Shown piece after piece: positions 25,447-34,641 of a stretch of DNA of 64,000 bases (positions are counted from its first letter, which is position 1; each line of letters starts with the position of its first letter). The notes under the pieces were generated by a model. The model worked only from the letters and a program-made list of their open reading frames with translations, searched no databases and was not told the DNA's origin. Made by a program: the position numbers and the translations under genes. The stretch comes from Sphingomonadaceae bacterium. Its GTDB lineage: Bacteria > Pseudomonadota > Alphaproteobacteria > Sphingomonadales > Sphingomonadaceae. The stretch lies in NCBI GenBank assembly GCA_947477745.1, contig CANJUF010000012.1, positions 1-64,000 on the forward strand. The letters run 5' to 3'.

Positions 25447-26649
25447 TCAGCCCTCTCTTTTGAACAGGCTCGCCAGTTCGACGTGGCTCGACCAGCGGAA
25501 CTGACCAACCGGGCGCAGCTCGGCGAGCCGGTAGCCGCCCTCGACCAGCCTTGCCGCATCGCGCGCCCAGCTTGACGGATTGCAGCTGACATAGACCACG
25601 CGCGGCACCTGCGAGGCTGCCAGCTGGACCACCTGCTCCTTCGCCCCGGCGCGCGGCGGATCGAGCACGACGCCGGCAAACCGGTCAAGCTCGTCTGTCC
25701 GCAAGGGATTGCGGAACAGGTCGCGGTGCAGGGCATGGACGGGCGCCTGCACCCTGCCCGCAGCCTCCTTGCAGGCAAAATGCGCGCGCTGGTCTGCTTC
25801 GGCGGCAAGCACTTTGCTGCCTTGCCCGGCGAGGGCAAAGGCGAAAGTGCCCAGCCCGGAGAACAGGTCCGCTACAGCGCCCGCGCCCGCGAGCCACTCG
25901 CTAGCGGCCGCGACCAGCGCCACCTCGCCGTCCGAAGTTGCCTGGAGGAACGCGCCCGGAGGTAGCGGCACGGCGACGCCGCCCAGCGTAACGGTCAGCG
26001 GCTCAGGCTCCCACATCGCCTCGGCGCCATAGCCCTGATCGATGGTGAGCCGCGCAAGGCCGTTCGCCTGGGCAAATTCCAGCAGGGCTTCGGTCGCGTC
26101 CAGCCCTTCGACTGTCAGGCCCTTGATGCCCAGATCGACGCCCTGATCGGCAAGCGCCATCTCCACGTCGACGGCAAGTCGCTTGCCATGCTGGCGCGCG
26201 AGCATCTTGCGCAGCGGCGGGACGAGGGCAAACAGTTCGGGACGCAGTACATGACACTCAGCCATGTCGACGATGTTGTGCGACGCCGCCTCGCGAAAGC
26301 CGATGACGATCCGCCCGACCGCACGCGCGGCATGGAGCGTGGCGCGGCGACGGCTCCGGGGCGGCGACAGGTGCGCCGGCGCTACCAGCCCCGGCTCAAG
26401 CCCCTGCCCCGATGCCGCATTGACCACGCGCGAGCTGACGAACTCCGCCAGCGTCTCCTCGTCGCACTGCTGGAGCTGGCAGCCGCCGCACTTTCCGAAA
26501 TGGCGGCATGGCGGAACGATATGGTGCGGCCCCGCCTCAAGCGTTCCGTCTGCAAGCAGAACGTCTCCGGGAGCGGCCCCCGCAACGTGCCTGCCGTCCT
26601 CGGTCACGCCGTCGCCTTTGGCGGCGATGCGGATGATTTCGCTACTCAT
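25447..26649 (-). CDS. RlmD/TrmA-type RNA 5-methyluridine methyltransferase
   Basis: SAM-dependent enzyme methylating uridine C5 in 23S rRNA or tRNA. The 400 residues have an Fe-S cysteine set (Cys48, Cys54, Cys57 in CRHFGKCGGC, and AEC about 132), a Rossmann domain (DLFSGLGTFAFALAG), LDPPRAG and the catalytic Cys in YVSCNPSSWARD. Which RNA it modifies is not certain; no other homologue is in view. The ATG at 26649 is 2 nt from repeat copy B, whose G-rich arm forms the only visible ribosome site. Confidence 0.9.
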   Translation of the reverse strand: MSSEIIRIAAKGDGVTEDGRHVAGAAPGDVLLADGTLEAGPHHIVPPCRHFGKCGGCQLQQCDEETLAEFVSSRVVNAASGQGLEPGLVAPAHLSPPRSRRRATLHAARAVGRIVIGFREAASHNIVDMAECHVLRPELFALVPPLRKMLARQHGKRLAVDVEMALADQGVDLGIKGLTVEGLDATEALLEFAQANGLARLTIDQGYGAEAMWEPEPLTVTLGGVAVPLPPGAFLQATSDGEVALVAAASEWLAGAGAVADLFSGLGTFAFALAGQGSKVLAAEADQRAHFACKEAAGRVQAPVHALHRDLFRNPLRTDELDRFAGVVLDPPRAGAKEQVVQLAASQVPRVVYVSCNPSSWARDAARLVEGGYRLAELRPVGQFRWSSHVELASLFKREG

Positions 26650-26651
26650 CT

Positions 26652-26735
26652 GCCCCCCCCCGCTGCGACTAACCGGTCCTTGCAGACCGGCAAGTCTCGC
26701 TCCCCTTCCGCCTGCGGGAGGGCTTGGGGGTGGGC
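26652..26735 (+). repeat. Three-stem intergenic repeat, copy B (complete)
   Basis: Same layout as copy A: outer arms GCCCCCCCCCG/GGGGGTGGGC (with one A-to-C change), spacer CTGCGACTA, hairpin 1 CCGGTC-CTTGCA-GACCGG (26673-26690), spacer TCTCGCT and hairpin 2 CCCCTTCCGC...GCGGGAGGG. Hairpin 1 differs in sequence from copy A but pairs fully. It sits between nnr and the methyltransferase in a minus-strand operon. Confidence 0.82.
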
Positions 26736-26740
26736 TCGTC

Positions 26741-28138
26741 TCACAGACAGGCGTTCAGCGCATCGGGCACGCGGGAAGCCAGATGCGATGCCGCGAAGGA
26801 TGGCGGGCACAGCCGCGCCGCCTCGCCGTGCAGCCATAGACCTTCGCAGGCCGCCTCGAACGCCGGAACGCCGGTAGCAACCCTGCTGGCAATTGCGCCG
26901 GCGAGCACGTCGCCGGTACCCGCGGTCGAGAGCCATGAGGAAGCTCGCGGGGCGCAGGCAACACGGCCATCGGGCGCTGCGATTACCGTGTCGGGTCCCT
27001 TGGCGACCACGACCATGCCGGTAGCGGTAGCTAGTGCGCGGGCGCGTTCGACCTTGCTGCCTGACCCCTCGCAGTCGAATGCCTGCTCGAGCCGCACCAA
27101 TTCTCCCTCATGCGGGGTGGCAATGGTTGCAACGCGGCGCTCAGCCAGCAGGCGCGGGCCAAGCAGTACCAGCGCATCAGCATCGAGCACGACCGGCACC
27201 GGATCGGCAAGCGCTATGGCCAGCTTCTCGCGCGCCTTGGCATCGCGGCCAAGGCCGGGGCCGCACAGGATCGCGGTGTTGCGATCATCGGTGAGCACGT
27301 CGGCGATCGCGCCGGTATCGGCCACCAGGTCGAACGGGGCGTTTGGCGGCCGCTCGTCGGCGAACAGCTTGACGTAACCCGCGCCCGCACCCTGCGCCGC
27401 CTCGCAGGCGAGCAGCGCCGCACCGGGCATCTGCCCCGCGACCACCGCAAGCAGCCCGCGTGTATATTTGTGCGCTGCGGGCATTGGACCAGCGATCCGG
27501 GGCCGGGTGATCAGCCGCGCCGCACCTTTCACCACACCAACGCCGATTTCAACGAGGCGAAGCTCGCTGCAGATTGCCGCAGCAGGCATCAGCACGTGCG
27601 CAAACTTCCATGCGCCGAGCGCAATGGTCAGATCGAAATGCGGCAGGCCGTCGTTAAGCAGCATCCCACTGTCCGACTGGACGCCGCTGGGCAGATCGAC
27701 CGCCACGCGGTGCCGGTGACGCAAGGCAAGCCGGCTGAGCAGCGCCAGATCGGCCTCGGACAGCGGCCGGGTCAGGCCGCTGCCGAACAGACAATCGACG
27801 AACACTTCGCCATAGGTGCTCGCATCCGGGCCAAGCAGCTCACCGCCGAAGGCAGCGCGGGCAGCGCGCGCCGCATCGGTCCTTGGTTCGCTGGCCGCGA
27901 CCACGACCGCCTCGCCGCCGCGCTCGCGGATCGCTTCGGCAATCACATAGCCGTCGCCGCCGTTGTTGCCGGGGCCACATAGCACGGTGACACGGCCCTT
28001 GCCCGCCATGCGCCACACCCAGTCGGCCGCGCCCCGCCCCGCAACCTGCATCAGCGCATCGACGCTGCTCCCCGCATCGATCAGCGCCTGTTCGGCGCCG
28101 CGCATTTGCTCGACGGTGAGGATCTGGTCAGCGGTCAT
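26741..28138 (-). CDS. nnrD: Bifunctional NAD(P)HX epimerase/dehydratase
   Basis: Repairs hydrated NADH and NADPH. The 465-residue protein fuses an N-terminal epimerase domain (CGPGNNGGDGYVIA near 54, DCLFGSGLTRPL) to a C-terminal dehydratase of ribokinase fold (CGPGLGRDAKA, ATPHEGELVRL, STAGTGDVLAG). The full fusion is common in bacteria and both halves look intact. Its start overlaps the preceding lipoprotein gene by 11 nt. A dispersed repeat lies 5 nt after the stop. Confidence 0.94.
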   Translation of the reverse strand: MTADQILTVEQMRGAEQALIDAGSSVDALMQVAGRGAADWVWRMAGKGRVTVLCGPGNNGGDGYVIAEAIRERGGEAVVVAASEPRTDAARAARAAFGGELLGPDASTYGEVFVDCLFGSGLTRPLSEADLALLSRLALRHRHRVAVDLPSGVQSDSGMLLNDGLPHFDLTIALGAWKFAHVLMPAAAICSELRLVEIGVGVVKGAARLITRPRIAGPMPAAHKYTRGLLAVVAGQMPGAALLACEAAQGAGAGYVKLFADERPPNAPFDLVADTGAIADVLTDDRNTAILCGPGLGRDAKAREKLAIALADPVPVVLDADALVLLGPRLLAERRVATIATPHEGELVRLEQAFDCEGSGSKVERARALATATGMVVVAKGPDTVIAAPDGRVACAPRASSWLSTAGTGDVLAGAIASRVATGVPAFEAACEGLWLHGEAARLCPPSFAASHLASRVPDALNACL

Positions 28139-28487
28139 CGGCGGCCTTTACCATTGCTGCCGGAATCCGGTAGCGATCCTGCTCGATCGTGACGTCTATC
28201 GTGCCTTTGGTGATCGTGCTCGTCGCCGTCCCGGCCCCGTCGGCTGGCATGAGCCCCTTGCCATCGGGCGTCAGCACAAAGCGCCGGAACCCGTCATCGG
28301 GATGATGGACCACGAGCTGCGCCGACGCGCCTTTGCCGATGTGCTCGATCGTGCAAGATTTCTCCAGCTTGCCTGCCGGGCCGATCGCGCATTCGATCGG
28401 CTCTCCGCGCAATTCATCGCCACGCGGCGAACAGGCGGCAAGCGTGGTGAACGCAGCAAGCACAATGGCCGTGCGCACTTCGTTCAT
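28128..28487 (-). CDS. Small putative lipoprotein
   Basis: A 119-residue exported protein with a lipobox LAAC (Cys19) after an N-terminal hydrophobic run; the rest is soluble and contains Cys34 and Cys46 (approximate), possibly a disulfide pair. No family recognised. Start ATG at 28487 shares its A with the ilvD stop (TGATG), and the 3' end overlaps the nnr start by 11 nt, so it is embedded in the ilvD-nnr transcript. Function unknown. Confidence 0.75.
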   Translation of the reverse strand: MNEVRTAIVLAAFTTLAACSPRGDELRGEPIECAIGPAGKLEKSCTIEHIGKGASAQLVVHHPDDGFRRFVLTPDGKGLMPADGAGTATSTITKGTIDVTIEQDRYRIPAAMVKAADDR

Positions 28488-30334
28488 CACCGCTTGAGCT
28501 GGCTCACATCGCGCACTGCGCCGCGCGCAGCGCTGGTCGTCATTGCGGCATAGGCCACAAGCGCGTCCGAGATCTTGCGCGGCCGGGGATGCGCCGGTTC
28601 CCAGCCCTTTGCTTCCTGCGCCGCGCGCCGCTCCGCCAGAACTTCGTCGCTCACCGCCAGATTGATCGTGCGGCCCGGTATGTCGATCTCGATCACGTCG
28701 CCGTTCTCGACCAGCGCGATCTCGCCGCCTTCGGCTGCCTCGGGCGAAACATGCCCGATCGACAGGCCCGAGGTGCCGCCCGAAAACCGTCCGTCGGTCA
28801 GCAATGCGCAGGCTGCGCCCAGTCCCTTCGATTTGAGGTAGCTGGTGGGATAGAGCATTTCCTGCATGCCCGGCCCGCCGCGCGGCCCTTCGTAGCGGAT
28901 CACGACGACATCGCCCGCCGCAACCTCGCCGCCGAGTATACCGGCGACCGAGGCGTCCTGGCTCTCGTAAACCCGCGCGGTACCGGTGAACTTGAGGATC
29001 GAATCGTCCACACCCGCCGTCTTCACGATGCAGCCATCGCGCGCGATATTGCCATAAAGCACCGCCAGACCGCCGTCCTGGCTGAAGGCATTTTCCGCGC
29101 GGCGGATGACGCCCTTCTCACGGTCGAGATCAAGCTCGTCCCAGCGCCGATCCTGGCTGAACGCGGTCTGCGTCGGCACCCCGCCGGGCGCGGCCATATA
29201 GAATTTGCGCACTGCGGGATTGTTGGTGAGCCGCACGTCCCAATCGGCCAGCGCGTCGCCCATGGTCGGGCTGTGGACGGTTGGCAGCGCGGTATGGAGC
29301 AGCCCCGCACGGTCCATCTCGCCAAGGATCGCCATGATCCCGCCCGCGCGGTGGACATCTTCCATGTGAACGTCGCTCTTGGCCGGGGCGACCTTGCACA
29401 GGCACGGCACCTTGCGGCTCAGACGGTCGATGTCGGCCATTGTAAAATCGACTCCGGCCTCGTGCGCTGCGGCAAGCAGGTGGAGCACGGTGTTGGTCGA
29501 GCCGCCCATCGCGATGTCGAGGCTCATCGCGTTCTCGAATGCCTCGAAACCGGCGATCTTGCGCGGCAGGACGCTTTCGTCGTCCTCTTCGTAATAGCGC
29601 TTGGCCAAGGTGACGACGAGCCGCCCTGCCCGCTCGAACAAGCCTTGCCGGTCTGCGTGCGTGGCAAGCTGCGAGCCGTTGCCGGGCAGCGACAGGCCCA
29701 GCGCCTCGGTAAGGCAATTCATCGAATTGGCGGTGAACATGCCCGAGCACGATCCGCAGGTCGGGCAGGCCGAGCGTTCGATGGTCTCGACTTCCTCGTC
29801 GGTATAGTGCTCGCTATCGGCAGCGGCCACCATGGCGTCAACCAGATCGAGCGCGACTTCCTTGCCCTTCAGGATCACCTTGCCCGCTTCCATCGGCCCG
29901 CCCGAGACGAACACGCAGGGAATGTTGATCCGCAGCGCCGCCATCAGCATGCCCGGCGTGATCTTGTCGCAGTTCGAGATGCACACCATCGCATCGGCGC
30001 AGTGGGCATTGACCATGTATTCGACCGAATCGGCGATGAGATCGCGGCTCGGCAGCGAATAGAGCATGCCGTCATGGCCCATGGCGATGCCGTCATCGAC
30101 TGCGATGGTGTTGAATTCCTTGGCAACGCCGCCTGCCGCCTCGATCTCGCGCGCGACCAGCTGGCCCAGGTCCTTGAGGTGGACGTGGCCCGGCACGAAC
30201 TGAGTGAAGGAGTTGACCACGGCAATGATCGGCTTGCCGAAATCGCTTTCCTTCATGCCGGTGGCGCGCCACAGGCCGCGCGCGCCCGCCTGATTGCGGC
30301 CGTGAGTGGTGGTGCGGGAACGATAGGCGGGCAT
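28487..30334 (-). CDS. ilvD: Dihydroxy-acid dehydratase
   Basis: Fe-S enzyme of valine, leucine and isoleucine synthesis that dehydrates dihydroxyacids. The 615 residues carry the cluster-ligand motifs [13 protein letters not shown] and [24 protein letters not shown] and the C-terminal RFSGGTSG. The second long insert ([13 protein letters not shown]) is normal for this family. ATG at 30334 with CGGAGA upstream. It opens a minus-strand operon with the lipoprotein and nnr. Confidence 0.97.
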   Translation of the reverse strand: MPAYRSRTTTHGRNQAGARGLWRATGMKESDFGKPIIAVVNSFTQFVPGHVHLKDLGQLVAREIEAAGGVAKEFNTIAVDDGIAMGHDGMLYSLPSRDLIADSVEYMVNAHCADAMVCISNCDKITPGMLMAALRINIPCVFVSGGPMEAGKVILKGKEVALDLVDAMVAAADSEHYTDEEVETIERSACPTCGSCSGMFTANSMNCLTEALGLSLPGNGSQLATHADRQGLFERAGRLVVTLAKRYYEEDDESVLPRKIAGFEAFENAMSLDIAMGGSTNTVLHLLAAAHEAGVDFTMADIDRLSRKVPCLCKVAPAKSDVHMEDVHRAGGIMAILGEMDRAGLLHTALPTVHSPTMGDALADWDVRLTNNPAVRKFYMAAPGGVPTQTAFSQDRRWDELDLDREKGVIRRAENAFSQDGGLAVLYGNIARDGCIVKTAGVDDSILKFTGTARVYESQDASVAGILGGEVAAGDVVVIRYEGPRGGPGMQEMLYPTSYLKSKGLGAACALLTDGRFSGGTSGLSIGHVSPEAAEGGEIALVENGDVIEIDIPGRTINLAVSDEVLAERRAAQEAKGWEPAHPRPRKISDALVAYAAMTTSAARGAVRDVSQLKR

Positions 30335-30379
30335 GGTTGTCTCCGGGTGAGGAAATCGGCGCAGTACGCCGCAAGCCCT

Positions 30380-30408
30380 ACTGTAACGCCCCGGTGCAAC
30401 GGAAGCAA
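30380..30408 (-). promoter_or_regulatory. Promoter for ilvD
   Basis: On the minus strand, TTGCTT (30408-30403) and TACAGT (30385-30380) are 17 nt apart, giving a start near 30373 and a leader of about 40 nt to the ilvD ATG. Its -35 overlaps the T-run of the terminator of the upstream gene. Confidence 0.45.
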
Positions 30409-30440
30409 AAACGCGAACGGCCGGACGTTTCCGCCCGGCC
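30407..30440 (-). terminator. Rho-independent terminator after the amidohydrolase gene
   Basis: Reading the minus strand, GGCCGGGCG and CGTCCGGCC form a 9-bp stem (one mismatch) with loop GAAA, followed a few bases later by TTTTT (30411-30407). It lies 29 nt after the stop of the amidohydrolase gene. Confidence 0.65.
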
Positions 30441-30468
30441 GCTGCGCCCTGTTTTCGGGAGTATCGGT

Positions 30469-31692
30469 TCAGCGCTTGCCTTCGAGCAGGCCCTTGAGGT
30501 TGCTGCTCATGAACTTCTGCTGGTTCTCCGGCGAGAAGTTCTTGACCTCGTCGATGTAATCGAGCGGCCTTTCGAGGCCCTCGGCATGCGGCCAGTCGCT
30601 GCCGAACAGCAGGCGGTCGCTCGAGACATACTTTGCCAGCTCGTCGAAGTTCTCTTCGTAGAACGGCGCGACGTAAACCTTCTCGCGGAACAATTCGTAG
30701 GGATCGCTGGCGAAGGCCTGCGGCATCTGGCCATAAGCCTTCTTCAGGATCTTGGTGATGTTCGGCACGAAGGTTGCGCCGTTCTCGGCCGAAACCCAGC
30801 GGATGTTGGGGTTACGGTCCATCACGCCGTGGCAGATCAGCGCGCAGAGCATGTCCTGGATGGCGCGGCTGACGCCGTCCATGCACAGCTTGAGCGGATC
30901 GCTGCGATCGAAGGCGATCTGGCCGCCGCTGCCGCCGCTCCACCATTCGTAAATCTTGTCATAGCCCGAATCGGAGCAATGCAGGACGACGAAGATGTTC
31001 GATTCGTTGACCTTGGCCCAGAACCGGTCAAACTCACGGTCGCCCGGCGAACGCGAACCCAGGCGGCCTGGAGCAGGCGCGGGCCGCACGAGGATGTGCT
31101 TGACGCCCTGCGCAAGCAGATAATCGATCTCCGCTTCGGCATGTTCTGCGCTGGTGAGCGAGACATAGCCGCAGGGGAAGATGCGGTCCTTGTAGTTATA
31201 GGTCCACTCGTCAGCGACCCACGCGTTGAGCGAGTGAATGCAGGCGGCGATCAGTTCGACATCGTTGCCCATGTGCCCTTCGACCACAGAGGCAAGCGTC
31301 GGGAAGATCAATTGGGCATGGACCTTCTGCTCGTCGAGCAGCTTGAGGCGCGCTTCGGGCTCGGCGAATTCGGGCTGGAAGCGCAGCGGATCGCCGGTCA
31401 TCTCGCGTAGCGACAGGCCTTCCTTGTTGTCGGCGCGGAACCACTTTTCATGGCTGCCGGGCGCGGCGACGACTTCGAACGTCGGGTTCGGGATCCACTC
31501 GGAGATATGGCCGTTCACCGCAAGTTTGGTGCGGCCGTTGACCGTCACATACTGCAGCGCATTGTGGAACTTCTTGGGCAGATGGCGGCGGAAGGTGTCG
31601 GCGGTCTCGTAAAGATGGCCGTCCGCGTCATAGACCGGATATCCGAGGTCGCGGGTTTCGTTGGGACGTTCCATCACGGTTTGAACTGGCAT
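30469..31692 (-). CDS. Amidohydrolase-2 family protein
   Basis: A 407-residue metal-dependent TIM-barrel protein of the amidohydrolase-2 type. Likely metal residues are in YDADGHLYE (Asp/His of the first strand), VVLHCSDSG and the late [10 protein letters not shown]. Such enzymes hydrolyse or decarboxylate cyclic and aromatic compounds, and the substrate here is unknown. ATG at 31692 (MPVQTV) follows GGGAG with good spacing; ATG at 31698, six bases before, is too close to it. A palindrome lies 60 bp upstream. Confidence 0.85.
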   Translation of the reverse strand: MPVQTVMERPNETRDLGYPVYDADGHLYETADTFRRHLPKKFHNALQYVTVNGRTKLAVNGHISEWIPNPTFEVVAAPGSHEKWFRADNKEGLSLREMTGDPLRFQPEFAEPEARLKLLDEQKVHAQLIFPTLASVVEGHMGNDVELIAACIHSLNAWVADEWTYNYKDRIFPCGYVSLTSAEHAEAEIDYLLAQGVKHILVRPAPAPGRLGSRSPGDREFDRFWAKVNESNIFVVLHCSDSGYDKIYEWWSGGSGGQIAFDRSDPLKLCMDGVSRAIQDMLCALICHGVMDRNPNIRWVSAENGATFVPNITKILKKAYGQMPQAFASDPYELFREKVYVAPFYEENFDELAKYVSSDRLLFGSDWPHAEGLERPLDYIDEVKNFSPENQQKFMSSNLKGLLEGKR

Positions 31693-31752
31693 TGTCATGT
31701 CTCCCGACTAATTTGCTTTAGGGCACGCCGCGGGCGGGTAATCCTACCGCGC

Positions 31753-31772
31753 TCAATTGTCTACCCAATTGA
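31753..31772. promoter_or_regulatory. Candidate operator palindrome upstream of the amidohydrolase
   Basis: TCAATTG-TCTACC-CAATTGA is a perfect 7+7 inverted repeat with a 6-bp spacer, about 60 bp before the amidohydrolase start and inside the only possible promoter region. The size fits a dimeric repressor of TetR, MarR or IclR type. No regulator gene is adjacent. Confidence 0.45.
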
Positions 31773-31878
31773 CGAGTTCTGCGAGTCCTTCTCACCAGCA
31801 AGATACGTCTCTTCCGCTCGGTTTCCAAGGCCGCTCCGCAAATCCCGTAATTACGGACGAAACGCGCCGCGCGCGCGA

Positions 31879-32601
31879 TCAGGAAATAGCCAGCGCCACC
31901 TGACCGCAGATGCGGTGCAGCCGCTCGGCCCACTCGGCCTGACCGGCATGATGCTCGATCAGGTCCTGCCGGATCTCGATATAGAGGTAAGGCCGGCCCT
32001 CGCTCTCGACATGACGCTCGATCGGGGCGTTGTACTGCTTGCCCGAATAGGGAAGCTGGTCACCAACGATCAGCCCTTCCGCCTCGAGCAGCGGCTGGGC
32101 TGCGCGCGCACCGCGATCATCCTCGTCATAGAGCAGCCCGCAGTGCCAGGGGCGAAGCTCGCCGGGCGCGCTCGCCAAGGCCGGCGTATAGCTATGCAGG
32201 ATCAGCACCAGCGCGGGCGGTGTGCTTTCGAGAAGTTCGGTCAGCCTGGCGTGGAACGGCCGGTGAAAGCGGGCAAGCCGCGCCTCGCGGTCGATGTTAC
32301 GGTTTCCGGGAATGGCATGCCCGTCGCTGACCTCCGGGATAGCCGCCGGATCGCTTTCGCGCCGGTTGGTGTCGCAAACCAGACGGCTGACAGCGCCGAG
32401 AAGCGCTGCGGTCCCCGCGCTCTGCGCCATCAGTTCGGCGATTCCGGCGACGCCGATGTCGACCGCGATGTGCTCGTTCATCAGCGCCGGATCCACGCCG
32501 AGATCGATGCCTTCGGGCACATGGTTGCTGGCATGATCGGCCACCACCAGCAGGCCGCCGAAGCGCGGAGTGCCGACCATTCGATAGGCGAGGTCCGTCA
32601 T
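31879..32601 (-). CDS. N-formylglutamate amidohydrolase (HutG-like) family protein
   Basis: A 240-residue zinc hydrolase of the FGase family. Recognised from VVADHASNHVPEGIDLG, the Asn/Arg-rich CDTNRRESDP and the late LILHSYTP and IEIRQDLIEHHAG. Members cleave N-formylglutamate in histidine breakdown or related formyl amides; no hut genes are nearby, so a different N-formyl substrate is possible. ATG at 32601 overlaps the ispE stop by ATGA. Confidence 0.87.
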   Translation of the reverse strand: MTDLAYRMVGTPRFGGLLVVADHASNHVPEGIDLGVDPALMNEHIAVDIGVAGIAELMAQSAGTAALLGAVSRLVCDTNRRESDPAAIPEVSDGHAIPGNRNIDREARLARFHRPFHARLTELLESTPPALVLILHSYTPALASAPGELRPWHCGLLYDEDDRGARAAQPLLEAEGLIVGDQLPYSGKQYNAPIERHVESEGRPYLYIEIRQDLIEHHAGQAEWAERLHRICGQVALAIS

Positions 32602-33404
32602 CGCAGCGCCCCTGCCATCCGCCACCAGCCGGGCTGTTGTTCCCCAATCCGCTTTGCCGCCTCGTCGCGCTGGTGCTGCGTTTCATAGAGCGCAAAGCAG
32701 GTCGCCCCCGAGCCCGACATGCGCGCCAGCCACGGATTGGTTTCGCGTAAAGCCGAAAGCACCTGTGCAATCTGCGGGCATAGCGAGATCGCGGGCGGTT
32801 CCAGATCGTTGCGCCCGGCCAAGGCAATCTCGCGCACCGATCCTTCTGGCAACGCGCCGCGGTCGGTCACGTCCCACGCCTTGAACACCGGCCCCGTCGC
32901 CAATGGCACACGCGGATTGACCAGCAGCACCGGCGTGCCCGCCAGATCGCATTCGATGGGTTCCAGATCGGTGCCGGTGCCGCGCCCAATGCAAGTCTGG
33001 CTCAGCACGCAGGCAGGTACATCCGCGCCAAGCCGTGCGGCCCGCGTCCGCCAGTCATCGGGCAGGCCCTGCGCGCGCTCGATCAGGCGGAATATCGCGC
33101 CTGCATCGGCCGAGCCGCCGCCCAACCCGGCCGCCACCGGCAGGTTCTTTTGGAGCGTGACCGCCCAGCCTTGGCCATGTGGCAGGGCGCTGAGCGCCTT
33201 GCTGACGATGTTGCCGAACGGATCGCCGATGGCCGAGGCAAATTCGCCAATGGTGGTCAGACAGTCCTGTTCGGCATGGCGGACCGAAAGCAGATCGCCC
33301 GCATCGACGAAGGCGAACAGCGTTTCAAGCTCGTGGTAGCCATCCTCGCGCCGCCCACGCACATGCAGAGCGAGATTGATCTTGGCATAGGCGGTTTCGA
33401 TCAT
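32598..33404 (-). CDS. ispE: 4-diphosphocytidyl-2-C-methyl-D-erythritol kinase
   Basis: ATP-dependent GHMP kinase of the non-mevalonate isoprenoid pathway. The 268 residues contain the N-terminal AYAKINLALHV with the active-site Lys, the ATP loop PVAAGLGGGSADAGA (89-103) with the catalytic Asp, and the C-terminal MSGSGATCFAL. The ATG at 33404 begins the family N-terminus; 21 extra upstream codons are rejected. Coupled to the downstream HutG-like gene by a 4-nt overlap. Confidence 0.95.
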   Translation of the reverse strand: MIETAYAKINLALHVRGRREDGYHELETLFAFVDAGDLLSVRHAEQDCLTTIGEFASAIGDPFGNIVSKALSALPHGQGWAVTLQKNLPVAAGLGGGSADAGAIFRLIERAQGLPDDWRTRAARLGADVPACVLSQTCIGRGTGTDLEPIECDLAGTPVLLVNPRVPLATGPVFKAWDVTDRGALPEGSVREIALAGRNDLEPPAISLCPQIAQVLSALRETNPWLARMSGSGATCFALYETQHQRDEAAKRIGEQQPGWWRMAGALR

Positions 33405-33489
33405 CGGCGAGTGCCATAACGCGCTTTGCTTGCATTGTCCGCAGCCCGAGTGAATTCTGTCCCCCACGGCAATTGGAGGAGACGGTGCG

Positions 33490-33942
33490 ATGACCCTGCC
33501 CGAGGCGGTTCACATGGATTTCGACTGGGACGACGAGCGCCTGATCCGCGACCAGGACTTTTCCGACCCGGCGCGTCCGGTCGACAACGTCACGCTCATC
33601 GTCGGCGGCGATGCGGCCAGCGGACGGGTGGACTTCATCACCCGGTGGAAGCCGGGCCATTACTGCACCTATCACCGCCACCTCGGCGACACGGTCTCGA
33701 TCGTGCTCGAAGGCGAACACTGGGTGGAAAAGGAGGACGGCACCCGCAAGCGGCGATTGCCGGGCCATTACTCCTGCGCGCCTGCCGGAGAAAGCCACCG
33801 CGAATTTGCCGGGCCCGAAGGCTCGACCGTGTTTTTCAGTATCCACAGCGCAGACGGCAAGGCGTTCCAGTCGCTCGACGCATCTGGACAGGCAGTGAGC
33901 GATGGATCGACCATCGATCAATTGCTCGCGGCGCTGAGATAG
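33490..33942 (+). CDS. Cupin-domain protein
   Basis: A 150-residue single cupin barrel. Motif 1 is PGHYCTYHRHLGDTVSIVLEGEH with His and Glu metal ligands, and motif 2 is PGHYSCAPAGESHREF. The His/Glu set suggests a bound Fe, Mn or Zn and dioxygenase or isomerase-like chemistry. GGAGGAGA precedes the ATG by nine bases. The gene stands alone and its role is unknown. Confidence 0.82.
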   Translation: MTLPEAVHMDFDWDDERLIRDQDFSDPARPVDNVTLIVGGDAASGRVDFITRWKPGHYCTYHRHLGDTVSIVLEGEHWVEKEDGTRKRRLPGHYSCAPAGESHREFAGPEGSTVFFSIHSADGKAFQSLDASGQAVSDGSTIDQLLAALR

Positions 33943-34069
33943 AAGGCGTGGCTATAGTGTTAGCGACGATCAAGTGCATGAAGGGCGGCAATCGCCGATC
34001 AACGGCCAAAAACTGCCGTTCCGGACACGACAACGTTGCGGACTCGGATTGATCTGGCGATAATAGAGG

Positions 34070-34483
34070 ATGGTCTATAGCAAATTTCTGGAAACCGTCG
34101 CGACGACAGCGCCCATAATCGTTTGTGTTGCAAGCGTCAGTGCTTTGTACGGCGCTTATTCCAACGCAACGCACTGGCCCTTCTACGTGGCAACTGTGAT
34201 GTTGGTCATGCTGGCGGTCCTACTCTGGGCGCGACGCACCGCGCCGCGTCAACTAATGGTGATGGAGGATCTAGGTTTCCAACGTAATCGAGACTGGCTC
34301 CTATACGAATTCATTGGGAAGGGCTGGCCATTCGGATCCCGTTTTCTGGCATTTTTGTCAGTAATTTCCGCCGTTGGGACAGGGATGCGGATGCCATATG
34401 CTGCTCTCGCGCTGGCAGGAGCACTGCTCAGTGCTGCATGGAGTGCGGACAGACGTCGATTTCCGATTGATGACGGGAAGTAG
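34070..34483 (+). CDS. AT-richer orphan membrane protein
   Basis: A 137-residue protein with three to four hydrophobic spans (about 15-32, 38-54, 92-108 and 112-126) and a charged loop between. No family recognised. The coding sequence and its flanks (33950-34620) are visibly less GC-rich and use AT-ending codons more than neighbours. The start has no clear ribosome site. This looks acquired or fast-evolving and could be non-coding or a remnant, though the frame is uninterrupted. Confidence 0.5.
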   Translation: MVYSKFLETVATTAPIIVCVASVSALYGAYSNATHWPFYVATVMLVMLAVLLWARRTAPRQLMVMEDLGFQRNRDWLLYEFIGKGWPFGSRFLAFLSVISAVGTGMRMPYAALALAGALLSAAWSADRRRFPIDDGK

Positions 34484-34641
34484 GGCTAAGGGCGGTGCGC
34501 CGGGACCTCCCGGTGATAACGGTGTTCGATCACAATATGTTGAATGCCATTTGGTCCGCTATCCACGACATTCGTGTCAATCAGCGCCGTGCGGCGGCAA
34601 TTCGAAACCCGACGTTGACGGTCCGCGACGACGCGCGCCAA

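Noticed and set aside
28589-30559. 656-codon open frame antisense to ilvD
   Set aside because: Shadow frame of a GC-rich gene. The minus-strand reading has full ilvD motifs, so the antisense frame has no independent support.
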